NCBI GenBank assembly: GCA_946061355.1
Contig: CAMGRE010000008.1
Location: 1 to 24,753 of the forward strand
Direction of reading: 5' to 3'
Origin: an uncultured bacterium
GTDB lineage: Bacteria; Bacillota; Clostridia; Lachnospirales; Lachnospiraceae
DNA length: 24,753 bases
Shown here: piece by piece, positions 7,614 to 14,564 of the stretch
Layout: every line of letters begins with the position of its first letter
Position numbering within the stretch: the stretch's first letter is position 1
Made by a program: the position numbers and the translations under genes
Notes under the pieces: generated by a model
What the model was told of the DNA's origin: nothing
The model's database searches: none
The model's input: the letters and a program-made list of their open reading frames with translations, nothing else

Positions 7614-8498
7614 ATGAGTTTTATATCCTATTTAATCAATGGCGTCAGCCTTGGAAGTGTGTATGCGATTATCGCGCTCGGATATACCATGGTTTACGGA
7701 ATCGCCAAGATGCTTAATTTTGCTCATGGCGATGTCATTATGGTCGGCGGGTATGTGGTATTTGTGATGGTGAGCGGAATGGGACTTCCTCCCCTGCTCG
7801 GCATTCTGGTGTCCATGGCAGCCTGCACGGTGCTGGGCATTACGATAGAGCGAGTCGCGTACAGACCTCTGCGGATGGCGGCTTCTCCGCTGGCAGTGCT
7901 GATCACGGCGATCGGTGTCAGCTATCTGCTGCAGAATCTGGCGCTGCTGATCTTCGGAGCCAATACGAAGTCCTTCACTTCAGTGGTGACGATCGCTCCG
8001 ATCGAACTGGCAGGCGGACAATTGATTATTTCAGGGGAAACTATTGTGACGATCGCGGCATGTATCGTGATCATGGTAGGGTTGACTCTTTTTATCCGGA
8101 AGACAAAGGCAGGGCAGGCAATGCTTGCCGTGTCGGAAGATAAGGGCGCGGCGCAGCTCATGGGTGTCAATGTGAACGGTACGATTGCGTTGACGTTTGC
8201 AATCGGTTCCTGTCTGGCAGCGCTGGCGGGTGTCCTGCTGTGCTCCACCTATCCGTCCCTGACGCCTTACACGGGCGCCATGCCGGGTATCAAGGCTTTT
8301 GTGGCGGCAGTGTTCGGCGGGATCGGTTCGATACCGGGTGCCATGATCGGCGGAATCCTGCTTGGCATCATCGAGATCCTGGGCAAGGCTTACATATCAT
8401 CACAGATGGCGGATGCCATTGTGTTTGCGGTGCTGATTGTGGTTCTTCTTGTGAAGCCTACCGGAATCCTTGGCAAAAAGATTCAGGAGAAAGTGTAG
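7614..8498 (+). CDS. livH: Branched-chain amino acid ABC transporter, permease LivH
   Basis: Inner-membrane permease of the LivHMGF importer, 294 aa, very hydrophobic with about eight membrane helices. It begins with the typical FISYLINGVSLGSVYAIIAL and contains the conserved GYTMVYGIAKMLNFAHGD segment. The start at 7614 is chosen for AAGAGGTG just upstream and agreement with family N-termini; an in-frame start at 7488 would add 42 charged residues and run through the spacer hairpins. It forms the pore with LivM, which starts 10 nt after its stop. Confidence 0.94.
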   Translation: MSFISYLINGVSLGSVYAIIALGYTMVYGIAKMLNFAHGDVIMVGGYVVFVMVSGMGLPPLLGILVSMAACTVLGITIERVAYRPLRMAASPLAVLITAIGVSYLLQNLALLIFGANTKSFTSVVTIAPIELAGGQLIISGETIVTIAACIVIMVGLTLFIRKTKAGQAMLAVSEDKGAAQLMGVNVNGTIALTFAIGSCLAALAGVLLCSTYPSLTPYTGAMPGIKAFVAAVFGGIGSIPGAMIGGILLGIIEILGKAYISSQMADAIVFAVLIVVLLVKPTGILGKKIQEKV

Positions 8499-8508
8499 GG
8501 CAGAAGAG

Positions 8509-9570
8509 ATGAATAAGAAAAAAATACGGAAAAATAATTTCATAACATACGCTATGGTTTTGGTGGCTTACGCGATCGCCATGCTGATGCAGATGACAGG
8601 TCATATGTCGAGTCTGATGAAAGGACTGTTGGTGCCGCTTTGCATCTATGTGATTCTGGCGGTTTCTTTGAACCTTGTTGTCGGTATTCTGGGAGAACTG
8701 AGCCTTGGACATGCGGGATTTATGTGTGTAGGAGCTTTCTCGGGCGCATTCTTTTCCATGTGCACCAAGGATGCGATGCCGGATGCGCTCCGTTTCCTGA
8801 TCGCGTTGATCATCGGTGCAGTGGTGGCAGCAGCGTTCGGTATACTGATCGGTATCCCGGTACTTCGGTTAAAGGGTGATTATCTGGCGATCGTGACGCT
8901 CGCTTTCGGTGAGATCATTAAGAATCTCGTAAACGTGCTCTATATCGGCAGGGACAGCAACGGCTTCCATTTCTCCATGAAGGATATGATGGCGCTCGGA
9001 ATGGAGCCGGACGGTGTCGTGATCATTAACGGGCCGCAGGGAATCACGGGGACTCCCGGGGATTCCAATTTCACGATCGGCGTGGTACTGGTGCTGATCA
9101 CATTGGTTATCGTACTGAATCTGATCGATTCCAGGGACGGGCGGGCAATCATGTCGATCCGTGACAACCGCATCGCGGCAGAGTCCATCGGAATCAATAT
9201 CACGAAATACAAACTTATGGCATTTACAATCGCCTCTTCGATTGCCGGTGTGGCGGGTGTGCTGTATGCACATAATCTGTCCACGCTGACGGCGCTTCCC
9301 AAGAACTTTGGATACAATATGTCGATCATGATCCTCGTGTTCGTCGTGCTGGGAGGGATCGGGAATATCAGAGGCTCCGTGATCTCCGCAGTGGTGCTGA
9401 CATTACTGCCGGAGCTGTTGCGCGGACTGAGCGATTACCGTATGCTGATCTATGCGATCGTTTTGATCGTGATGATGCTCTTTAACTGGGCGCCGAAGGC
9501 GATCGAGTTCAGGGAGCGGTATTCCATCAAACGGCTGATCCATAAGAACAAAGCAAAGGAGGAGCAGTAA
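8509..9570 (+). CDS. livM: Branched-chain amino acid ABC transporter, permease LivM
   Basis: Second permease subunit, 353 aa, with about ten predicted membrane helices after a basic N-terminus (MNKKKIRKNN). Family features include LNLVVGILGELSLGHAGFMCVGA near the N-terminus, the cytoplasmic RLKGDYLAIVTLAFGEIIKN segment, and the late AGVLYAHNLSTLTALP region. The ATG at 8509 agrees with family starts, although the ribosome site is weak (purine-rich AGGGCAGAAGAG). An upstream in-frame ATG at 8470 lies inside livH. Its stop is directly followed by livG. Confidence 0.93.
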   Translation: MNKKKIRKNNFITYAMVLVAYAIAMLMQMTGHMSSLMKGLLVPLCIYVILAVSLNLVVGILGELSLGHAGFMCVGAFSGAFFSMCTKDAMPDALRFLIALIIGAVVAAAFGILIGIPVLRLKGDYLAIVTLAFGEIIKNLVNVLYIGRDSNGFHFSMKDMMALGMEPDGVVIINGPQGITGTPGDSNFTIGVVLVLITLVIVLNLIDSRDGRAIMSIRDNRIAAESIGINITKYKLMAFTIASSIAGVAGVLYAHNLSTLTALPKNFGYNMSIMILVFVVLGGIGNIRGSVISAVVLTLLPELLRGLSDYRMLIYAIVLIVMMLFNWAPKAIEFRERYSIKRLIHKNKAKEEQ

Positions 9571-9571
9571 A

Positions 9572-10330
9572 ATGGCATTACTGGATGTAGACAATCTGAG
9601 TATCTCCTTCGGCGGCTTACGTGCGGTGGATGATTTTGAGATTCATATTGAGAAGGGACAGCTCTACGGCCTGATCGGACCGAACGGCGCCGGTAAGACA
9701 ACGGTCTTTAACCTGCTTACGGGCGTGTATAAACCTGACGAGGGTAATATTGTATTGGACGGCAAAAATATAACCGGACAGAAGACGATAGAGATCAACA
9801 AGGAAGGGATTGCGAGAACCTTCCAGAATATCAGACTTTTTAAGGATATGACGGTGCTTGACAACGTCAAGGCGGGACTGCACAATTCCCATCACTATTC
9901 CACCTTTGCGGGAATCTTCAGACTGCCTGTTTATTTCAAAGTTGAGAAAGAAATGGACGAACGCGCCCTGGAACTGCTGGAGGTATTTGATCTGGCGGGT
10001 GAGGCTGATTATCTGGCGGCCAACCTTCCTTACGGCAAGCAGCGGAAACTGGAGATCGCGAGAGCGCTGGCGACAGAGCCGAAGCTTCTTCTGCTGGATG
10101 AGCCTGCGGCCGGCATGAATCCGAATGAGACAAAGGAACTGATGGACACGATCCGTCTGATCCGGGATAAATTTGACATGACAATTCTGCTCATTGAGCA
10201 TGACATGAAACTGGTATCCGGTATCTGTGAGAAACTGACGGTACTTAACTTCGGAAAGATCCTGACACAGGGAGATACCAGTACTGTACTCAATGATCCC
10301 GAGGTAATCAAGGCATATCTGGGTGAATAG
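9572..10330 (+). CDS. livG: Branched-chain amino acid ABC transporter, ATPase LivG
   Basis: Cytoplasmic ATP-hydrolysing subunit, 252 aa. Walker A GPNGAGKTT is at residues 36-44. The ABC signature is the LivG-type variant LPYGKQRKLEIARAL, Walker B is LLLLDEPAAGMNP, and the switch histidine is in LLIEHDM. The LivG-specific insertion between Walker A and the signature (with KAGLHNSHHY) is present. AAGGAGGAG precedes the start inside the end of livM, so translation is probably coupled. Confidence 0.95.
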   Translation: MALLDVDNLSISFGGLRAVDDFEIHIEKGQLYGLIGPNGAGKTTVFNLLTGVYKPDEGNIVLDGKNITGQKTIEINKEGIARTFQNIRLFKDMTVLDNVKAGLHNSHHYSTFAGIFRLPVYFKVEKEMDERALELLEVFDLAGEADYLAANLPYGKQRKLEIARALATEPKLLLLDEPAAGMNPNETKELMDTIRLIRDKFDMTILLIEHDMKLVSGICEKLTVLNFGKILTQGDTSTVLNDPEVIKAYLGE

Positions 10331-10343
10331 GAGGAAATGATCA

Positions 10344-11054
10344 ATGGCGATGCTTGAAGTAAAAGATCTGGAAGTATATTATGGTATGATCCAGGCGATC
10401 AAAGGGATTTCCTTTCATGTGGATCAGGGTGAGGTCATCGCACTGATCGGTGCGAACGGCGCCGGAAAGACGACCACGCTCCACACAGTCACGGGACTGC
10501 TCTCGGCGAAGCGCGGATCCATCCTGTTTGAGGGAAAGGATATCACCAAAGTGCCGGCACACAAGATCGTAGCCATGGGAATGGCACATGTGCCGGAGGG
10601 CAGGAGAGTGTTTGCACAGCTTTCCGTGCTTCAGAATCTGAAGATGGGCGCTTATACAAGGAAAGATAAAGAAGAGATCGAAAATACTTTGAAGATGGTG
10701 TATGAGAGATTCCCGAGGCTTGAGGAACGTCAGAACCAGATGGCGGGGACGCTCTCAGGCGGCGAGCAGCAGATGCTTGCCATGGGACGGGCGCTGATGA
10801 GCCATCCCAAGATCATTCTGATGGATGAGCCTTCGATGGGGCTTTCTCCGATCTTTGTCAATGAGATCTTTGATATTATCAAAGAGGTCAGCAAGAGCGG
10901 AACGACAGTGCTTCTGGTAGAACAGAATGCGAAGAAAGCGTTGGCGATCGCCGACCGGGCATACGTACTTGAGACCGGTAAGATTGCGCTGGAGGGCAAG
11001 GCAGATGTGCTGATGAATGACGATTCGATCAAGAAGGCATATCTGGGAGAGTAG
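10344..11054 (+). CDS. livF: Branched-chain amino acid ABC transporter, ATPase LivF
   Basis: Partner ATPase of LivG, 236 aa, normal length. Walker A GANGAGKTT is at 36-44, the signature is LSGGEQQMLAMGRALM, Walker B is ILMDEPSMGLSP, and the switch segment is LLVEQN. The AHVPEGRRVFAQLSV motif before the signature is typical of LivF. AGGAGGA overlaps the livG stop region, 13 nt before the ATG. It is the last liv gene; no clear terminator follows. Confidence 0.95.
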   Translation: MAMLEVKDLEVYYGMIQAIKGISFHVDQGEVIALIGANGAGKTTTLHTVTGLLSAKRGSILFEGKDITKVPAHKIVAMGMAHVPEGRRVFAQLSVLQNLKMGAYTRKDKEEIENTLKMVYERFPRLEERQNQMAGTLSGGEQQMLAMGRALMSHPKIILMDEPSMGLSPIFVNEIFDIIKEVSKSGTTVLLVEQNAKKALAIADRAYVLETGKIALEGKADVLMNDDSIKKAYLGE

Positions 11055-11131
11055 CTCATGCATGAAATTCCAGAGAGGCGTGCGGGCGTGTCGCCTGCAG
11101 GAAATAGAAGGGAAATTGGGAGGTATGGCTT

Positions 11132-11755
11132 ATGGAGAAAGTAGTGATAACGATCGCCAGACAGTACGGAAGCGGCGGGCGCACCGTCGGCAAGATGCTG
11201 GCAAAGGATCTGGGGATTCCTTATTACGACAAGGAGCTTCTGAAAAAAGCTTCCGAGGAGAGCGGCATCAATGAGGGATTGTTTGCGGGGGCGGACGAGA
11301 CCTTAAAGAACAGCCCGCTTCTGCGCATTACCAAGAAAGTGTATCAGGGACAACTGATCCCGCCGGACAGCAACGATTTCACATCGGCGGAGAATCTGTT
11401 CAACTATCAGGCGAAGGTGATCAAGCAGCTGGCGGAGGAGGAATCCTGTGTCATTATCGGTCGCTGTGCGGATTATGTGCTGCGCGATTATGACAATGTG
11501 CTCAGCGTGTTTGTCCATGCTCCGGAGGATTACTGTATCGAGCAGGCGAAGAAGAAACTCGCGATGTCCGAGAAGGAAGTGAAGAAGTTTATCCAGAAGA
11601 CGGATAAGCAGAAGGAAGAGTATTATAAGCATTTCACCGGAAGAGAGTGGAGCGATGCCAGAAATTATGATCTGTGTCTTGACAGCAGCAAGCTCGGCTA
11701 TGAGAAATGTGTGGCTGAGATCAAATCATACATGAAGGTACGATTTGGAGCCTGA
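11132..11755 (+). CDS. Cytidylate-kinase-like family protein
   Basis: A 207-aa P-loop protein matching the 'cytidylate kinase-like' family (Cytidylate_kin2) of Clostridia. The glycine-rich loop is YGSGGRTVG (12-20); the Walker lysine is replaced, as is usual in this family (Arg at 17). Other family features are the DLGIPYYDKELL segment and IIGRCADYVL. The rest resembles small nucleotide kinases, but the true substrate is unknown; CMP kinase activity should not be assumed. GGGAGG lies eight bases before the ATG. It follows livF by 77 nt, so it may be transcribed with the liv operon. Its stop codon directly abuts the stop codon of the opposite-strand gene. Confidence 0.85.
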   Translation: MEKVVITIARQYGSGGRTVGKMLAKDLGIPYYDKELLKKASEESGINEGLFAGADETLKNSPLLRITKKVYQGQLIPPDSNDFTSAENLFNYQAKVIKQLAEEESCVIIGRCADYVLRDYDNVLSVFVHAPEDYCIEQAKKKLAMSEKEVKKFIQKTDKQKEEYYKHFTGREWSDARNYDLCLDSSKLGYEKCVAEIKSYMKVRFGA

Positions 11756-13663
11756 TTACAGCTCCACAATCGTCGGTTCATGATCCAGCGCCGGAATCAC
11801 TTTCTCGATAAGATCTTTTGTTGAGAATCTGAGACTTGCGGTATTCAGGCAGGGATGACATGCAAAGTGATCATAGGAGAGTACGTCTTTATCAATAATG
11901 AGGCGTACTCTTTTGTTTTTATCATTCATCAGACCCAGGATGCTGACGGATCCCGGCGTGATATCGAGAAATTCTTCCATTTTCGCTTCATCCGCAAAGG
12001 AAAGCCTTGCGACGCCGAGCTGTGCGGACAGATCTTTTGTCCGGAATTTCTTGTCTCCGGGCATCAGGACCAGATAAAAGTTTGTGCCCTGACGGTTGTT
12101 TAGAAATAAGTTCTTGCAGATGTGGGTGCCGAGCAGCTTCTCCACCTCCTCACAGGCGGCGATGGTCGGCATTGCGGAGTGTACGGCGCGCTTGTAGCTC
12201 ACGCCAATTCTGTCCAGAAAATCATAGCAGCGGACTTCCTTATCCTCAAGGCCGGCAGTGTCTTCCGGTCTGCCGTCGTACAATACCGGATCCAGCCAGT
12301 AATCTGTCTCTGTCCCGGCGGGTGACGTCTCTGCCGTGTTCTTGCTTTCTGTCTCTTTGCCCTTGTTTTCAGTTTCGTTCATGCTGTCATCCTCCTCAGG
12401 TGTCTCTTCCGGCTCCGGCAGTGTCAGGAGCACTTTTTCGATACGATTATGATTCAGCGATTCCGCGCGAAGTTCCGTTCCGTCCTCCAGTGTGATGGTT
12501 TCCCCCTTTTCCGGGAGGCGGTCTAAGGTCTCGATGAGGATACCGCCGATCGAGTCGTAGTCCTCGGAATCCAGATTGGTGCCGAGCGCATCGTTGATGT
12601 CATCGAGTTTCAGACTGCCCTCCACCAGGTAACTGCGGTCGCTCACTTTCTGGATCAGTTCTTTTTCTTCTTCATCATATTCGTCGCGGATCTCTCCGAC
12701 AATCTCCTCCAGCAGATCCTCTAAGGATACCATGCCGACACAGGCGCCGTACTCATTCAGCACGATCGCCACGTTCATGGGCGCTTCCCTGATCTCCATC
12801 ATCAGGTCGGCGGTCTTCTTGAACTCATAGGTATAGTAAACCTTTCGCAGAATGTCGCTTATCTTGAATTCCCGCTTGTTCGGCACGAACAGGAAGTCCT
12901 TGACATGGACGATGCCGATGACATTGTCCGTGTCATCCTGATAAACCGGAATACGGGTGTACATGGACTCTTTGAAGATCGAGAACAATTCGTTGTAGGC
13001 TGCCTCGATGTTTACCATGGTGATGTCGATCTTGGGAACCATGACATCCTTGGCCCGGGAATCGTTGAAATCGAACACGTTGTAGATCATTTCACGCTCT
13101 TCCGTCTCGATGGCGCCATCCTCATGGCCTACGTCCACATAGGTCTTCAGATCACGCTCGGTCATGGCGTCCGTTTTTTTGGAAGGATCGATGTGAAGCA
13201 TTGCCATGATAAAGCCGGAGAGCTTATCCACGATAAAAATGAGCGGGGTGAGAACGATCATGAGGAAGTGGATGATGCCCGCATAAGATAAGGAAATCTT
13301 CTCAGAGGAGCACATCGCCCAGTTCTTTGGTACGATCTCGCCGAACAGGAGCACGAACAGAGTCAGGGCGCCTGTCATGAAGCCGATCGCGTAGCTGCCC
13401 CAGAGGCTGATCGCTATGGTAGTCGCCAGCGAGGAGGCAGAGATATTCACAATGTTATTTCCGACCAGCACGGTGCTGAGCATCTTGCTGTAATGATCCA
13501 GTATGGTCTGCACGGTGGCGGCACGCTTGTCGCCCTCCTCCGCGAGAGCCCGGATGCGCACTCTGTTCACCGTGCTGAGAGCCGTCTCGGCAGAAGAGAA
13601 GAACGCGGACAACAGAAGCAGTATCGCCAATATCACAAATTGTATCGCAGTAACAGTATCCAA
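11756..13663 (-). CDS. CNNM/CorC-type membrane protein fused to ProX-type prolyl-tRNA editing domain
   Basis: A 635-aa fusion of two normally separate proteins. Residues about 1-190 are a DUF21/CNNM membrane domain (FFSSAETALSTVNRVRIRAL; three to four helices; LLFGEIVPKNWA). About 200-330 is a CBS pair (VMVPKIDI, TRIPVYQDD, NEYGACVGMVSLEDLLEEI). About 345-414 is a CorC_HlyC domain. Family members are linked to Mg2+/Co2+ transport or tolerance. After an acidic linker (about 415-460) comes a YbaK/ProX-like domain (about 462-635): YDGRPEDTAG, K517 in HICKNLFL, MPGDKKFRTKDL, ITPGSVSILGL, HPCLNTASLRFSTKDL. That family deacylates mischarged tRNA-Pro. The TTG start at 13663 is supported by GGAGGA seven bases upstream. 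At the junction, AGGAGG plus 8 nt plus ATG (Met428) could start a free 208-aa editing protein. The fusion itself is seen; joint function is unknown. Confidence 0.9.
   Translation of the reverse strand: MDTVTAIQFVILAILLLLSAFFSSAETALSTVNRVRIRALAEEGDKRAATVQTILDHYSKMLSTVLVGNNIVNISASSLATTIAISLWGSYAIGFMTGALTLFVLLFGEIVPKNWAMCSSEKISLSYAGIIHFLMIVLTPLIFIVDKLSGFIMAMLHIDPSKKTDAMTERDLKTYVDVGHEDGAIETEEREMIYNVFDFNDSRAKDVMVPKIDITMVNIEAAYNELFSIFKESMYTRIPVYQDDTDNVIGIVHVKDFLFVPNKREFKISDILRKVYYTYEFKKTADLMMEIREAPMNVAIVLNEYGACVGMVSLEDLLEEIVGEIRDEYDEEEKELIQKVSDRSYLVEGSLKLDDINDALGTNLDSEDYDSIGGILIETLDRLPEKGETITLEDGTELRAESLNHNRIEKVLLTLPEPEETPEEDDSMNETENKGKETESKNTAETSPAGTETDYWLDPVLYDGRPEDTAGLEDKEVRCYDFLDRIGVSYKRAVHSAMPTIAACEEVEKLLGTHICKNLFLNNRQGTNFYLVLMPGDKKFRTKDLSAQLGVARLSFADEAKMEEFLDITPGSVSILGLMNDKNKRVRLIIDKDVLSYDHFACHPCLNTASLRFSTKDLIEKVIPALDHEPTIVEL
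12380..12396 (-). promoter_or_regulatory. Internal ribosome binding site and start codon at the fusion junction
   Basis: On the - strand, AGGAGG (12396 down to 12391) is followed after exactly 8 nt by ATG (12382-12380), in frame with the large gene as Met428. This lies in the linker just before the ProX-like domain. It is close to an ideal initiation site and would yield a 208-aa free-standing editing protein. In the +1 frame the ATG overlaps a TGA (ATGA), the arrangement usual for two coupled genes. Confidence 0.65.
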
Positions 13664-13736
13664 GTAAGTATCCTCCGGTTAACGTCAGCATTGTTTTGCA
13701 ACTGTATCATTAAGATAGTAGTCACCTGTTTTTAAT

Positions 13737-13765
13737 AATATGTCATTATCTCAGGAGATTGTCAA
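13737..13765 (-). promoter_or_regulatory. Probable sigma-A promoter for the CNNM-ProX gene
   Basis: On the - strand, a perfect -35 TTGACA (13765-13760) is followed after 17 nt by CATATT (13742-13737); an alternative -10, TATTAT, is two bases further on. It is correctly oriented, about 75 nt before the TTG start, in the gap shared with the divergent TIGR04086-like gene. Confidence 0.6.
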
Positions 13766-13808
13766 GTTGCGGGACTTTTCCACATATATATAAATTGGAG
13801 GTGGAATG

Positions 13809-14183
13809 ATGAAGACAATGACAAAAAACAGTACCTATCCGGTGTTCTTTCTGAAATGCCTGCTGTTCTCCTATGTCCTTACGGTGGGACTTCTGCTTTT
13901 GCTGGCGCTCTTTCTGTACCGGTTTCAGCTTCAGGAAAAGACAGTGACGGTAGCGATCATCGTGATCTACGTAGCGGCATCTTTTTTCGCGGGCTTTCTG
14001 TCCGGCAAAAGGATGGGAAGCAGGAAATTCCTGTGGGGACTTCTTGCAGGTGTCCTGTATTTTCTTGTGCTTGTAGTTGTTTCTCTGGTGGTAGACCATG
14101 GTGTTTCGGGATTTTCCTCAAATCTGATCACGACATTCTTTATCTGTGCGGGAAGCGGGATGTTGGGCGGAATGCTCAGTTGA
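13809..14183 (+). CDS. TIGR04086-like small membrane protein
   Basis: A 124-aa integral membrane protein with about four hydrophobic helices (roughly residues 12-35, 44-64, 70-92 and 100-122 in this reading). The loop after helix 2 contains GKRMGSRKF. Its size, topology and position directly upstream of the SCIFF gene match the Clostridial family TIGR04086, whose function is unknown. GGAGGTGG at 13797-13804 best serves the ATG at 13809; ATG 13806 is one codon earlier. I could not find a convincing + strand promoter with room for a leader. It overlaps the scfA promoter by its stop codon. Confidence 0.75.
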   Translation: MKTMTKNSTYPVFFLKCLLFSYVLTVGLLLLLALFLYRFQLQEKTVTVAIIVIYVAASFFAGFLSGKRMGSRKFLWGLLAGVLYFLVLVVVSLVVDHGVSGFSSNLITTFFICAGSGMLGGMLS

Positions 14184-14208
14184 CCTTTGGAAAATGATGT
14201 GGTATACT
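14180..14208 (+). promoter_or_regulatory. Sigma-A promoter for scfA
   Basis: TTGACC (14180-14185) and TATACT (14203-14208) are 17 nt apart, each one base off consensus. The -35 box overlaps the TGA stop of the TIGR04086-like gene. The predicted start near 14215 leaves a leader of about 30 nt before scfA. Confidence 0.75.
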
Positions 14209-14245
14209 AGGCGCGTATGGAATCATTGATCAGGAGGGTTTTACC

Positions 14246-14395
14246 ATGAAGCATATCAAATCTTTGAGTACAAGAAATCTGAAAGAGTCCATGAAGAAGG
14301 GCGGATGCGGCGAGTGCCAGACATCCTGCCAGTCAGCATGCAAGACATCCTGCACAGTCGGCAATCAGAGTTGTGAGAGCGTTAGGAGCAAATAG
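14246..14395 (+). CDS. scfA: SCIFF ranthipeptide precursor (six cysteines in forty-five)
   Basis: A 49-aa ribosomally made precursor peptide, easily missed by gene callers. It starts MKHIKSLSTRNLKES (leader) and has a core with six cysteines at positions 21, 24, 28, 32, 36 and 43 (GCGECQTSCQSACKTSC, then TVGNQSCE). This is the hallmark of the SCIFF family found in nearly all Clostridia. The partner radical SAM enzyme, which forms thioether crosslinks from cysteines to nearby residues, is encoded just downstream. In the characterised Clostridium thermocellum peptide the described link is Cys32-Thr37; Cys32 and Thr37 are both present here. AGGAGGG lies seven bases before the ATG. The biological role is unsettled; a signalling function has been proposed for related peptides. 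Confidence 0.95.
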   Translation: MKHIKSLSTRNLKESMKKGGCGECQTSCQSACKTSCTVGNQSCESVRSK

Positions 14396-14440
14396 GGTGT
14401 CATCGGCGTCGGGACAGGAATAGGAATATTCGGTTTGCGG

Positions 14441-14469
14441 ATAAGCAGCGATCTTTTGTCGCTGCTTAT
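14441..14469 (+). terminator. Attenuator-like hairpin between scfA and scfB
   Basis: ATAAGCAGCGA (14441-14451) and TCGCTGCTTAT (14459-14469) form a perfect 11-bp stem with a 7-nt loop. Only a weak T-rich stretch (ATTACGTGTTG) follows, so some read-through into scfB is likely. This would give more precursor peptide than enzyme. The rest of 14396-14564 shows no other clear gene or site. Confidence 0.6.
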
Positions 14470-14564
14470 ATTACGTGTTGTAGTGACGCGGTACGCAAAG
14501 CGTTTCCTGTCTTTCGTAAAAATGATAAGACAGACGGACATCGCAGAAGGGAAATAAAATTATT

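Noticed and set aside
11017..11274. Small plus-strand open frame overlapping the end of livF and start of the kinase-like gene
   Set aside because: Different frame, Arg-rich shadow sequence, no ribosome site and no recognisable features.
13767..13794. TTGCGG plus TATAAA as a plus-strand promoter for the TIGR04086-like gene
   Set aside because: Transcription would start at or after the ribosome binding site, leaving no usable leader.
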